Counted from the first letter of the stretch, positions 20,530 through 31,142 are shown. The stretch is DNA of 64,000 nucleotides from Brassica napus (GCF_020379485.1 NW_026016759.1:31762-95761), one strand, 5' to 3'. Notes: generated by a model not told the origin, from the sequence alone. Numbers and translations are program-made.

Positions 20530-23072
20530 TCCCCTCCCTCTTGAAAAGGATTTGTCCTCAAATCTAGCTCATCTGCAACAAAAGGAGCCAAGTCAGTAAC
20601 ATTAAAGCTATTACTTATATCATACTTACCTTGAAGATCAAGCTTGTATGCTGCATCTGGAGGTGCTTCTTTGATGAGGATGAAGCAAGTGATGTCCTGA
20701 TGTCTCTCCAGGTTCAGATCATGTGGCTTGAAACGCTTGTCTTCCTCACGCTTGTTCTTTCTCCTTGTATGCTTCAAAGCTTCTTCATAATCTGCACATG
20801 GCTCTTTTGACAAAAACAAGTGCATCATATCTGTGTAATCAATAAAAGAATTCTTGAAAACATGATTAGTTACCTTAGCATGCTCACCTGGTCGCCATAG
20901 ATAGGATTGAGATGTTATAAACTCAGAAAAATTCAAACAAAGCAAACACAGGTTCACCTGACTTGTAGAGCCCATAACTCTTTCTCCTGAGAAGCTTTGG
21001 ACATGATTCCAATTCGCCGTGAGCCCCTGATGAGTTAAGTTTCCATGGAAGTCGAGTTTGTTGCTTAATTCCTTCTGGTTGCTGAGATATGATCCTCGGA
21101 CTGCTCCTATGTCAAAGCTGGCGGCTAGACAGTTTCCAAGATTTGATTGTTGCAACTCAAACTTAGCTAAGGATTCATCATTGATACTCTGATCATTATA
21201 GCCCCTTTCTTCACCTGTACCTTTTTCAACTTGTTTTGGACAAGACAAGTGTGTTATCATGTCAAAGAAAGTGTTGTAGACCAGAATGTCTCCAAAGCAC
21301 AAAACAGTATGATTCCTCCATCTATTATGCATATCAAAGAAAATATTGCAGACCCAAATATCATCAAGGATTAAGTTCATACATTCAGAATCAGTGAACT
21401 CTAGTTTCAATTGTGGAACAGGTTTTTCAAAGAAAGTGTTATACACTAGAATATCCTCAAAGAACAACCCTACACGTTTAGAATCATTTTTAGCACACAA
21501 ACAGTCAAGCTCAAACTCAGAGATATTTGCAGACTTCACAATTTCAACCCTAACATCAGAATGATGCAATATCGGTTCATGCAACTTCCTAGGTTCTTTC
21601 AAAACATATGTAGATGCAAGAAAATAATCAGAGATCAGTTCATGCCTAGGAAAGTTCACAACAAAACTATTTTCTTCAGTTCTAGCAAACAAATCAAAAG
21701 GTTTTCTAAAATAGAACTCGGTTGGCTTGAAAACAGGTTCTAAAATCTTTTCATGGTGATTCATAAATTGTTCAAAACTCAAAACATGACCAGAAAAGTT
21801 TTTATTACCATATTGAAAATATTTTTTATCAAAAAGTTTATCTGGTTCAAGTTCTTTGAAAGATTTAAGCATGCTGTCATAAACAGAGTTTGAAACACAA
21901 AAATCTTTAACTTTGTCAAGACCAAAACGCTTCACATCATGAGTACTAACCATAAGAAACATTTCAGGCACAGAAGTAACCATATTAAACTCCTTACAGT
22001 GCTTTTGCAGGTCATAAGACAAGGATTCAGGAGTTGTATTTGACTGCAAGCTGTTCGGCTGTTCCAACTTTTGTCCTTGTGTTGATTGCTCTGCTTCTCT
22101 TTCTGCTGAATCTTCTTTTGCAACCTGTGACACTGAAACAATGCTACTCGGTTGCAACGGTTCAAGACAAGTTAGTTCTTCAAAGGAATTATTAAAATTA
22201 AATTCAGACTGAGGTAAGAAAAGAGAACACTCTTGTCCTATCTTAGAATTTTCCTTCTCCATAGATGTTTCGGTTTGGACTTCTTGAATTGGTGCAGCTG
22301 ACTCTGGTTCTACATTTTTGAGTTCTGAGACAGTAGTAACTGGTTCTTGGTGCTGTGTTTCCATGGATGGACGTGCTGTGTTGGTCCTTTTGAGTTGCTT
22401 TTCCACATCCATCACCACTTGAGACAGCTTCTTTATGTCCTTCTCACTGAACCAGCTTGTTGTCTTGCTAGGTAAACCAGTAACACTGGCTGGACTTGAT
22501 CTCATACTGACTTGTTGTTTCTGAACTGAGTTTGCACAGCATGGCTTTGTTTCAGACTGTTTTTGAAGTAGTTCCTTGTGGTAGTGTCTTGGAACATACT
22601 TATGACGCATCAAAGCCCTTAATTTAAGCCAGGTTGTAACTGGTTCTTTTCCATAGTGTCTCCTAGACGACACCAATTGATTCCACCAGCTTGAAGCATA
22701 ACCAACAAACTCAGCAGTAGCCATTTGAACCTTCTTTCTTTCAGCAGAGTGTTGATAGTTAAAAATCAACTCCATCTTCTCTTCCCACTCCACGTATGCA
22801 GCAGGTTCAGCATCACCATAGAAAGGAGGGATTTTTAGCTTTTGATCAGCCAATTTATCTTTGTGATTGCTTCGGCCTTCATGCCTACGTGTCTGTCTCC
22901 TCTCACTGCTTCTAGACTCAAAACTATGACCAGTAGCTTGTTGGAGTTCCTGTCTCAACTCATGCCGGAATTTATCAAGGCTGGCTTTCATCTTCTCCTG
23001 CATCTGAGCACTCATAGCCTTAAGTAAAAGCTTTTCATCCTTAGTGAGTTCTCCTTTTTGATCTCCTGCCAT
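20295..23072 (-). CDS. G2 protein: gypsy Gag head, novel middle, integrase-tail end
   Basis: 925 codons, unbroken, ATG at 23070-23072. Residues ~1-175 look like a retrotransposon Gag: a helical start, then IPPFYGDAEPAAYVEWEEKM and a WWNQLV / KLRALMRHKYVP core. From ~180 to ~810 I find no protease, RT, RNase H or integrase motif. This middle is low in repeats except three copies of a DIxVxNxFF motif (EDILVYNTFFE, DDIWVCNIFFD, GDILVYNTFFD; about 21262-21468). The last ~110 residues match the G1 integrase tail ([46 protein letters not shown]) and run into the 3' LTR. The likely role is a structural protein packaging its own RNA; the middle's function is unknown. Confidence 0.88.
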   Translation of the reverse strand: MAGDQKGELTKDEKLLLKAMSAQMQEKMKASLDKFRHELRQELQQATGHSFESRSSERRQTRRHEGRSNHKDKLADQKLKIPPFYGDAEPAAYVEWEEKMELIFNYQHSAERKKVQMATAEFVGYASSWWNQLVSSRRHYGKEPVTTWLKLRALMRHKYVPRHYHKELLQKQSETKPCCANSVQKQQVSMRSSPASVTGLPSKTTSWFSEKDIKKLSQVVMDVEKQLKRTNTARPSMETQHQEPVTTVSELKNVEPESAAPIQEVQTETSMEKENSKIGQECSLFLPQSEFNFNNSFEELTCLEPLQPSSIVSVSQVAKEDSAEREAEQSTQGQKLEQPNSLQSNTTPESLSYDLQKHCKEFNMVTSVPEMFLMVSTHDVKRFGLDKVKDFCVSNSVYDSMLKSFKELEPDKLFDKKYFQYGNKNFSGHVLSFEQFMNHHEKILEPVFKPTEFYFRKPFDLFARTEENSFVVNFPRHELISDYFLASTYVLKEPRKLHEPILHHSDVRVEIVKSANISEFELDCLCAKNDSKRVGLFFEDILVYNTFFEKPVPQLKLEFTDSECMNLILDDIWVCNIFFDMHNRWRNHTVLCFGDILVYNTFFDMITHLSCPKQVEKGTGEERGYNDQSINDESLAKFELQQSNLGNCLAASFDIGAVRGSYLSNQKELSNKLDFHGNLTHQGLTANWNHVQSFSGERVMGSTSQVNLCLLCLNFSEFITSQSYLWRPGEHAKVTNHVFKNSFIDYTDMMHLFLSKEPCADYEEALKHTRRKNKREEDKRFKPHDLNLERHQDITCFILIKEAPPDAAYKLDLQGKYDISNSFNVTDLAPFVADELDLRTNPFQEGGDDMIMDQSNKEDNESMADPADGGALAISEGPMTRARSKQLKEAIGGLLKTSLKQEESLGRSLINQDTLTTIQAISLPR
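20530..20541 (-). promoter_or_regulatory. Polypurine tract of G2
   Basis: AGAGGGAGGGGA on the minus strand directly upstream of the 3' LTR, within the reading frame, identical to that of G1. Confidence 0.87.
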
Positions 23073-23514
23073 GGTACCTGAGACAAGAGAAAGACTAAGC
23101 CAGTAAGGAGTTCGAAATCAAAATCAAATAAGGAAAACAAATAAGAGATGAAACAAATTCAGCACAGATCTAGAATAAAAATTCTGAGATTTTCGACAAA
23201 CAAGAACAGATCTATCAGTTTTACACAAGTTAATCAACAGATCAGATGATAAACTGATAGAAACAATAGATCTAACACAACAACAACAACAAGAGATGAA
23301 CAGATTCAGTACAGATCTAGAATAAAAATTCTGAGATTTATCACTTTCAAAGCACAGAACAACAGATCTATCAATATTGAACTCAGAGTGAAACAGATCG
23401 ACAGAAATAAGACAACAAACCCAGATCTAGCAATGGTTATGAAAGCAAATGAATAGATCTAGTGAAATCTTAAAGAAAACGAGAACTTCCCTAGCCAGAG
23501 TTGCTCTGATACCA
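23073..23514 (-). promoter_or_regulatory. G2 leader and primer binding site
   Basis: The primer site is TGGTATCAGAGC (23503-23514), only 12 nt matching tRNA-iMet, two bases from the LTR. The ~430-nt leader holds an imperfect duplication about 145 bp apart (units sharing CAGATCTAGAATAAAAATTC near 23164 and 23309) and a CAACAACAACAAC run. No ORF is seen; it may contain packaging signals. Confidence 0.75.
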
Positions 23515-23516
23515 CA

Positions 23517-24371
23517 TAATACACTCCTAGGATGCTTCTCTGGTTGGAATGGGATAGATCCTTGCAAACAGAGAATCAAAGACTCAATCTGCTTCAAGGT
23601 TTGTGGAATGAATGGTGACACAAAGAGATGTGAGAGGTCTCCTTGATACTCCTAAGTGAATCCCTTGGATATGACACACCAAGACAATCACTCTTGTGGT
23701 TTTGTTAGATATGACACACTAACAAAGACTCAAGAACACTCAGATCTACAAGAAGACTTGCAGCCGTCAGAGAGAGACAAAAGTCTGAAAATAAAAGATT
23801 GGATAACTCTATTAGGGTTTTCAGACACATATTTATAGAGAAAGCAAGGAACAGGCTCCTTGGTCTCTAAATGGGCCTTAAAAATAAACCTTATGTAACC
23901 CATATAAAACCTTATAAGGGCTTTCAAGTCTGGCAGCTTAATTCTCAAGTCTGGCAGCTTAATTCTCAAGTCTAGCAAAGATAAATAATTAAAATAAAGT
24001 CTTGAACTGAGATCATCAAATGAGTGATAGGAAAGCAACATATGGCCTCATTAAAAACCTATCTTTGGAAAACCCAGTGGGACAAAACCAAAGATAGGGA
24101 AAAAGAGCACACATATGTTACTTGCTCATTTGATGTCTATCTTGGAAGTGAGATGGCTTGAATTGTGGTAAGTGTGTCTTGGTTGATCAAGCTTCTTCCA
24201 AGACTCTCTTCTTGCTTCAGTGATGTCTTAAGTAATCCTCCAATGGCTTCTTTGAGTTGCTTGCTTCTGGCTCGAGTCATAGGACCTTCAGATATGGCTA
24301 GAGCTCCTCCATCAGCTGGATCAGCCATGCTCTCATTATCTTCTTTGTTTGACTGGTCCATGATCATATCA
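23517..24371 (-). repeat. 5' LTR of G2
   Basis: 855 bp, same length as the other G2 LTR and the same at every stretch I compared. Confidence 0.93.
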
Positions 24372-26122
24372 CTTGGCCACTGGTGCAAAAGTATCAATGT
24401 AATCTTCCCCATAAGTCTGTGTAAATCCTCTTGCAACCAGCCTAGTCTTGCGCCTATCTATCTCCCCATTTGCAAGGTACTTGATGGTGAAGATCCATCT
24501 GCTTGAAACTGCCTTCTTCCCTTTAGGTAACTCACTCTCATACCAAGTATCATTCCTGATCATTGCATCCCTTTCATCTCCTACTGAATCTCTCCAAACC
24601 TTGTGCTTCATAGCTTCTTCATAAGATCTTGGTATCTCATTCTCATCCAAGTTACACATAAACACCATGTGCTCTTCTGGAAACTCTGCAAAGGAACACA
24701 CGGCTTGAGAGGGATGCTCCACAGCCTGGGCATTGTAGTACACTCTCGTGTTTACCCAGTTGGAAGGATCCCTCCTTATCCTTGTGCTCCTCCGCAAGGT
24801 CTCAACCTGTTCTTCAGCCTGAACATTCTCTTGTGCTTCCTCTCTTAAACCAGTAGGTTCTCCCTGCTCATTTCCACCTGACTGAGCTTCACTCTCTACT
24901 TCCTGTGTCTCCTCCTGATCATGCTGACCTGAATCCTCTTGGTTATGCTCCTGCTCCCCTGATTCAGATCCATTCCCCCTCTCATGATCAAGAGGGGTTG
25001 TTCCTCCAGCTTCTCCAGTTTGATTAGAAGGTCCGGTTCTTCCTGGTTCCTGATCTTGGGATAATCCTATCCCTAGCCTCTCCAACAACACTCTCAATGT
25101 TGTTGCCTTCTCTGATGGAGCTCGGGACAGATCCTCTAGGTCTTCCCATTTCTTCTCCTCATAATACCCTTTAGACTCAACAAACTTCACTTCTCTAGAT
25201 ACCATAACCCTCCTAGTTATTGGATCATAACATTTGTAGCCTTTCTGAGTGATTGAGTACCCAATGAACATAGCTTTAGTACTCTTTGCTTCTAGCTTGT
25301 TCCTTCTTTCTCCGGGAATCATCACATAACATAAGCACCCAAAGACTCTCAAATGATCAATGTGTGGCTTGGCCTTGTTCAATACTTCAAAGGGAGACAG
25401 TTTCTTCAAGACACGGGTTGGCACTCTATTGATGAGATAGCAAGCAGTCTGAACAGCATCACTCCAAAACCTCTTAGGGACATTCATGTGGAACATGATT
25501 GATCTCGCAACCTCCATCAAATGTCTGTTCTTCCTCTCAGCCACCCCATTTTGTTGTGGTGTGTAAGGACAGCTAGTTTGTTGCACAATCCCATGCTTTG
25601 CAAGATGACTCTTGAAAGCATTGCTAGTGTATTCTCCTCCATTATCAGACCTCAGAATCCTCACAGTGGCATTGTACTGATTAGTAACATATGCTTGGAA
25701 GTTCATGAAGGCTTCTAGGACTCTGTCTTTGGAGGGAATCATGGTGATCCATGTGTACTTGGACTTCTCATCAATGAAAGTCACAAAGTACTTATGGCTG
25801 TCTCTAGACATACAGGGAGCTGTCCACACGTCTGAATGCACCAGATCAAAGCAATTCTCATATCTGGTTTCTGATGTTGGGAAGACAGTCCTACAGTGCT
25901 TTCCAAGTATACAAGCTTCACACTCCAAGTGATTGAACGCCATACTTGGTAGAATCAGTTCAATTGCCTTGGCATGAGGATGTCCCAGCCTTGCATGCCA
26001 TGTGAGATTATCACACCTATCCGTTGTGCTGCTTAAACACACAGACTCCACAGGACTAGGCGCCTCAGTTGTTTGGAGATGATAGAGCTGATGCTTGCTG
26101 TCTCCTCTGCCAATAACCCTTC
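24372..26122 (-). CDS. A3 polyprotein, second piece (pre-integrase, integrase, linker)
   Basis: Runs between the B1 and G2 insertion points. It contains the pre-integrase fold (WHARLGHPHA, CEACILGKHC), integrase DDE-type blocks (HSDVWTAP, RSDNGGEY, QQNGVAERKN) and the acidic linker, ending in RT (TRLVARGFTQTYGEDY). It differs from A1 by very few residues (for example SNQTGEAGG against SNQAGEAGG). The ATG at 26051 is internal. Confidence 0.92.
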
Positions 26123-26613
26123 TGTTGAGATGAAGACCAAGAAGTGAAGAGATGGAGCTTTGGGGTTAATAGAGTGTTGAGGCTGAGACAGTAACTTTAG
26201 AGATTACCATGGTAACTTTTATTTTACCACAGTAACTTTGGAGTGGTAAGATAAAAGCATGGGAAGTTACCTTGAACCTATTTGGAGAAGGGATCACGTC
26301 CAAAGGGGAGCAAGGAGTGGTGTGGATAAGGTTTGGTCATAGCTGGAAAGGTGAAGCCACTTTACAGCCTGTCCAAGCATGTGAAGCCTCTCAGCAGCCA
26401 GCTAGCCTTGACTTCACATGCTTTGAGTCCCATTTTCGAAATCCTCTTTGTATCAGCCTTATCTCTTCATTTATAACTTGTATCTGAGACATTAAAATTA
26501 ATCAATGGAGTTTTGAGTCTCTCTCTCTCTCTAGAATCTCTCTATTCTCTCTAAACTTTACTCTAATCTTCTCTGATTATTATTAAACACACTCTAAAAC
26601 ACAAAAGTGTATA
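26123..26613 (+). repeat. 5' LTR of B1
   Basis: 491 bp, TGTTGAGATGAAG...GTGTATA. U3 has the palindrome TTACCATGGTAA and a TTACCACAGTAAC site. Conserved box TTGACTTCACATGC at 26408-26421. TATA-like TTTATAACTTG near 26470. Confidence 0.93.
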
Positions 26614-26774
26614 TGGTATCAGAGCCAGGTTGCTCAAAAGGGGGTGAGTGTGTGATTTCTTTTTCGCAAATCTGGGTTCTTTCTTGAGTGTTCTTAGTGT
26701 TCTTGGTGTTCTTGAGTGTTCTTGGTGAGTCTGGGTTATGTTCTTCAGTCACTAGGCTCGTTTGGATATTTCTG
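26614..26774 (+). promoter_or_regulatory. B1 primer binding site and leader
   Basis: TGGTATCAGAGCCAGGTT (26614-26631). The leader carries four to five degenerate TTGAGTGTTC / TTGGTGTTC units (about 26682-26727) upstream of the ATG at 26775. Confidence 0.87.
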
Positions 26775-29700
26775 ATGGAAACAAACAACCTAGGCATGGA
26801 GATGAAGCATAGTTCTAGTATTCCATTGAAGCTTGAAGAGGAAACTGGTGGAAGTTGGTCAAGATGGGCGAAGGCAGTGTTGAGGAGCTGTGTGTTGTGG
26901 AGTAGTCATAAAAAGGGGAAGCCTTTGAGAAGAATGGCTACAGAAGCAGGTCAGGCGTGGAGTCTGAGGTATGAAGATAGAGTTGTTCAAGAAAACCATA
27001 CAAGATGTGGGATTGAAGCAGCTCATGGGAGTAGATCCGATCTGAAGAAGGTTTGTGGAGTCAAGAGAGCTAACACAGACCTGAGAAGAGGAAAGGAAGA
27101 ACTCCATCAGCTTGTGGGCAAGCTGAAATACTTGTGGAGAGAGCTGGATTTGTTGAGATCAAGAACATCAGATCCGGAGGTGATTCAAGAAAGGCTGGAG
27201 CAAGATGTAGTCTTGAGCCTTCTAGTGAGCTTAAACTCATCATATGGTCAGCTGATTATGCAAGTAGCCAAAGATGATGAGCGAGTAGATGTGGATGGGT
27301 TGTGTGAGCTTGTTCAGTCTTCATATAAAGTATATGAGAAGAGCAAGAGACTGATCAGGATCAGAGATGGTACAAGGTGTAAGAAGGGAAGATTGAGGAG
27401 ACTGTCCAGGACTTGGGTCATGGTGAGAAAGACTCAGAGGAAGAGTAGACAGTGTGGATACTTTGGGAATGATATGGAGACAAGACTGATTAAAGAGTTT
27501 GCGCAGCATGTGGTTAGAGGAGAGTGTTCCTACTCAGCCTATATGGGTAGTTCAGTAGAAGAAAGTGTGGTTATGAAGGGGCAAGGAACCAAAGGAGCAG
27601 ATGATCCTATCACAAAGAAAGAATGGGATGGGTTTGTCAAGTATGTGTATGCTTTGGCTACGACCCGGAGACAAGGTGCTCCTGCCTTAGCATCCACATC
27701 CAAACCCATCATCATTGATTCTGGAGCAACACATCATATGATCAGTGATAGAAGTCTGATAAGTGAAGTCAAGGCTGCAACAGGGAGTGTCATGATAGCT
27801 AATGGTGCTAGGATCCCAATAGAAGGAGTGGGAAACCTCAAGCTGTTTGAGAAGAACTCACCTGCATTCTACCTGCCTCAGTTCACTTCAAATCTGATAT
27901 CAGTGAAGAAGGCCACAGTTGATCTTGATTGTCAAGTAGTATTCAGGCCAAATGAAGTTGAGTTTCAAGATTTGAAGACTGGGAGAGTTATTGGTAGAGG
28001 GGACAGCAAGAATCAGTTATATCATCTCCAAACAGCTAAGACCTCTAACCCTATTGATTCTGTATGCTTGAGTAGTACTGCTGATAGGTGTGATAGTATT
28101 ACTTGGCATGCTAGATTAGGACATCCTCATGCTCGTGCAATTGAATTGATTATGCCTAATATGTCATTCAATCACTTGGAATGTGAAGCTTGCATCTTAG
28201 GGAAGCATTGTAGAACTGTTTTTCCCACATCAGAGACCATATATGCAAATTGCTTTGATCTTGTTCATTCTGATGTGTGGACAGCCCCTTGTATGTCTAG
28301 AGAAAACCAGAAGTACTTTGTGACATTCATAGATGAGAAGTCTAAGTATACATGGATCACATTGCTGCCATCTAAGGATAGAGTTTTTGAGGCTTTTGTC
28401 AACTTCCAAGCATATGTAACTAACCATTACAATGCTACTGTGAAGGTACTACGGTCTGATAATGGAGGAGAATACACCAGTCATGCCTTCAAGAATCACT
28501 TGGCTAAACATGGGATAGTGCATCAGACCAGTTGTCCTTACACACCACAGCAGAATGGGGTAGCTGAGAGGAAGAATAGGCATCTGATGGAGGTGGCTAG
28601 ATCCATGATGTATCATGCTAATGTTCCAAAGAGGTTTTGGGGTGATGCTGTTCAGACTGCATGCTATCTTATCAATCGGATTCCAACTAAGGTATTGAAG
28701 AATCTGTCTCCTTTTGAGGTGCTGAACAAGAGCAAGCCATACATAGATCATCTGCGTGTCTTTGGATGCCTATGTTATGTCTGGATTCCAGGAGAACAGA
28801 GAAACAAGTTGGAGGCAAAGAGCACTAAAGCAATGCTCATTGGGTACTCAGTAACTCAGAAGGGGTACAAGTGCTATGATCCAGCAACTAGGAGAGTGTT
28901 GGTATCTAGAGATGTTAAGTTTATAGAGGCAAAGGGTTATTATGAAGAAAAGAACTGGGAAGACTTGGAAGATCTGTCTCAAGAACCAAGAAACATGGCA
29001 GAGAATCTGAGGAACATCTTGGAAAGGCTTGGGGTAAACATGTCCCAAGAGAAGGTTAGAGAAGCTGAAAGAACTACCCCACTTGATCATGAGGGGGGAA
29101 ATGAGTCTGAATCAGGAGTGCAAGAGCAGCACCAAGGGGATTCAGGTCATCATGATCAAGAGGTGACACAAGAAGTAGAGAATTTTCCTCAGGTGGATGA
29201 GCAGGGAGAGGTTCATGATCAAGAGGAGGTGAGTGAGACAGAAACTGAGGTTCAAGCAGAGGTTCAAGCTGAGGATCAGGTTCAGGCTTTGCGGAGGAGC
29301 ACAAGGATAAAGAGGGATGCTTCCAACTGGGTAAACACGAGAGTGTACTACAATGCCCAGGCTGTGGAGCATCCTTCTCAAGCCGTGTGTTCCTTTGCAG
29401 AATATCCAGAAGAGCACATGGTGTTTATGTGTAACTTGGATGAGAATGAGATACCAAGATCTTATGAAGAAGCTATGAAGCACAAGGTTTGGAGAGATTC
29501 AGTAGGAGATGAAAGGGATGCAATGATCAGGAATGACACTTGGTATGAGAGTGAGTTACCTAAAGGGAAGAAGGCAGTTTCAAGCAGATGGATCTTCACC
29601 ATCAAGTATCTTGCAAATGGGAAGATAGATAGGTGCAAGACCAGGCTGGTTGCAAGAGGATTTACACAGACTTATGGGGAAGATTACATTGATACTTTTG

Positions 29701-31001
29701 CACCAGTGGCCAAGCTTCACACAATTCGAATTGTGTTATCCATTGCAACAAACTTGGAGTGGGATTTGTGGCAAATGGATGTGAAGAATGCTTTCTTGCA
29801 AGGTGAACTTGAAGATGAAGTATACATGCATCCGCCTCCTGGTCTTGAGCATCTAGTAAAGCCAGGGAATGTTTTGAGATTGAAGAAGGCAATATATGGG
29901 CTGAAACAGTCACCTAGAGCTTGGTACAGGAAGTTGAGTACAACACTCAATGGGAGAGGCTTTAGGAAGTCTGAACTAGATCACACTCTCTTCACCTTGA
30001 CAGGACCTTCAGGGATCATTGTGATTCTAGTGTATGTGGATGATTTGATTATCACAGGAAGTGATAAGGCAGGGATTCATGCCACTAAGGAGTTTCTCAA
30101 ATCTGTGTTTGACATCAAGGATTTGGGAGAGATGAAGTATTTTCTGGGCATTGAGATATGCAGATCAAAGGAGGGTTTGTTTATGTCTCAAAGGAAGTAT
30201 ACTATGGATATGTTGAAGGAGACTGATGTGCTTGGAGGAAAGATAGCTAAGACACCTCTTGAGGAGGGGTATAAGGTTCTGCGTGAGGGGGAGGTTGAAG
30301 AGAAGCAGTTGTTTGATGATGCTAAGCTGTATAGGAAGATGGTTGGCAAGCTGATCTACTTGACTATCACCAGACCTGATATATGTTTTGCTGTGAATCA
30401 AGTAAGTCAGCATATGCAGGCACCAAAGGTACATCACTGGAAGATGGTTGATAGGATACTGAGGTATTTGAGTGGCACGCCTGGTCAAGGAGTTTGGATG
30501 GGTTGTAATGGCAGTACAGAAGTGGTTGGGTATTGTGATGCTGATTGGGCAGGAGATAGAGTGGACAGGAGATCAACTACTGGGTATTGTACATTCATTG
30601 GAGGGAACCTGGTTACTTGGAAAAGTAAGAAGCAGAAGGTCATCTCCTGTTCAAGTGCTGAGGCTGAGTATAGGGCTATGCTGAAGCTAACAAACGAATT
30701 GGTATGGATCAAGGGTATCTTGAAGCATTTGGAGATTGAGCAGAGTACTCCTATGACAATGCACTGTGACAATCAAGCAGCTATCCACATTGCTTCTAAC
30801 TCAGTCTTTCATGAGAGGACAAAGCATATAGAAGTTGATTGTCACAAGGTGAGGCAGATGATTATACTTGGAGTGATACTGCCATGTTATACAAGAAGTG
30901 AAGATCAGCTTGCAGATGTGTTTACTAAGGCAGCGAGATTAAAGACAATGGAGTCCATACTATCAAGGCTTGGACTCATTGATCTTACTCCAAGGAGCTG
31001 A
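26775..31001 (+). CDS. B1 Gag-Pol polyprotein, intact
   Basis: 1408 residues from the first in-frame ATG (METNNLGMEMKH), which aligns with the A-family start. Gag (~1-300) is basic and divergent, with a leucine-rich segment aligned to the C capsid (LLVSLNSSYGQLIMQ) but no CCHC knuckle (RCKKGRLRRLSRTWVM instead). Protease has IIIDSGATHHMISD near residue 315. Then pre-integrase (WHARLGHPHARA), integrase (HSDVWTAP, RSDNGGEY), an E/Q-rich linker, RT (YVDDLIITGS) and RNase H ending DLTPRS. No stop or frameshift. B2 is nearly identical but frameshifted. This is the best candidate source of copia enzymes in the window. Confidence 0.94.
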   Translation: METNNLGMEMKHSSSIPLKLEEETGGSWSRWAKAVLRSCVLWSSHKKGKPLRRMATEAGQAWSLRYEDRVVQENHTRCGIEAAHGSRSDLKKVCGVKRANTDLRRGKEELHQLVGKLKYLWRELDLLRSRTSDPEVIQERLEQDVVLSLLVSLNSSYGQLIMQVAKDDERVDVDGLCELVQSSYKVYEKSKRLIRIRDGTRCKKGRLRRLSRTWVMVRKTQRKSRQCGYFGNDMETRLIKEFAQHVVRGECSYSAYMGSSVEESVVMKGQGTKGADDPITKKEWDGFVKYVYALATTRRQGAPALASTSKPIIIDSGATHHMISDRSLISEVKAATGSVMIANGARIPIEGVGNLKLFEKNSPAFYLPQFTSNLISVKKATVDLDCQVVFRPNEVEFQDLKTGRVIGRGDSKNQLYHLQTAKTSNPIDSVCLSSTADRCDSITWHARLGHPHARAIELIMPNMSFNHLECEACILGKHCRTVFPTSETIYANCFDLVHSDVWTAPCMSRENQKYFVTFIDEKSKYTWITLLPSKDRVFEAFVNFQAYVTNHYNATVKVLRSDNGGEYTSHAFKNHLAKHGIVHQTSCPYTPQQNGVAERKNRHLMEVARSMMYHANVPKRFWGDAVQTACYLINRIPTKVLKNLSPFEVLNKSKPYIDHLRVFGCLCYVWIPGEQRNKLEAKSTKAMLIGYSVTQKGYKCYDPATRRVLVSRDVKFIEAKGYYEEKNWEDLEDLSQEPRNMAENLRNILERLGVNMSQEKVREAERTTPLDHEGGNESESGVQEQHQGDSGHHDQEVTQEVENFPQVDEQGEVHDQEEVSETETEVQAEVQAEDQVQALRRSTRIKRDASNWVNTRVYYNAQAVEHPSQAVCSFAEYPEEHMVFMCNLDENEIPRSYEEAMKHKVWRDSVGDERDAMIRNDTWYESELPKGKKAVSSRWIFTIKYLANGKIDRCKTRLVARGFTQTYGEDYIDTFAPVAKLHTIRIVLSIATNLEWDLWQMDVKNAFLQGELEDEVYMHPPPGLEHLVKPGNVLRLKKAIYGLKQSPRAWYRKLSTTLNGRGFRKSELDHTLFTLTGPSGIIVILVYVDDLIITGSDKAGIHATKEFLKSVFDIKDLGEMKYFLGIEICRSKEGLFMSQRKYTMDMLKETDVLGGKIAKTPLEEGYKVLREGEVEEKQLFDDAKLYRKMVGKLIYLTITRPDICFAVNQVSQHMQAPKVHHWKMVDRILRYLSGTPGQGVWMGCNGSTEVVGYCDADWAGDRVDRRSTTGYCTFIGGNLVTWKSKKQKVISCSSAEAEYRAMLKLTNELVWIKGILKHLEIEQSTPMTMHCDNQAAIHIASNSVFHERTKHIEVDCHKVRQMIILGVILPCYTRSEDQLADVFTKAARLKTMESILSRLGLIDLTPRS

Positions 31002-31142
31002 GCCCCTTAACCATGGAGTCTCCACTCTTTTTCCCTCATCAAGGTTTTATCCCATTGGGTTTTCCTTGGTGAGGTTTTTAATGAGGGAGGTCTTCATGGT
31101 TTCCAAGCTAGACAAGTTCTCTTAGTCTAGCTTGAGGGGGAG
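31002..31142 (+). promoter_or_regulatory. B1 3' module: HP1, HP2, polypurine tract
   Basis: HP1 arms CCTCATCAAGG (31034-31044) and CCTTGGTGAGG (31064-31074), 32 nt after the stop. HP2 arms CAAGCTAGAC (31104-31113) and GTCTAGCTTG (31125-31134); against family A one T-A pair is flipped to A-T. Purine tract AGGGGGAG next to the LTR. Confidence 0.83.

Larger units (their letters stand above)
19675..24371 (-). mobile_element. Non-autonomous Ty3/gypsy-related LTR element G2 (complete)
   Basis: 4697 bp with target duplication CTTGG (19670-19674 and 24372-24376), inserted in the RT region of A3. Two 855-bp LTRs look identical. It has a tRNA-iMet primer site, a purine tract and one long ORF without enzyme domains. 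LTR start, purine tract and the LTR-encoded protein tail are related to G1, but clearly diverged. It is therefore a recent insertion of a Gag-bearing element that needs enzymes from elsewhere. Confidence 0.92.

Noticed and set aside
20295..23072. An envelope-like gene in G2
   Set aside because: No signal peptide, transmembrane segment or processing site is evident, and the ends are clearly Gag and integrase tail.
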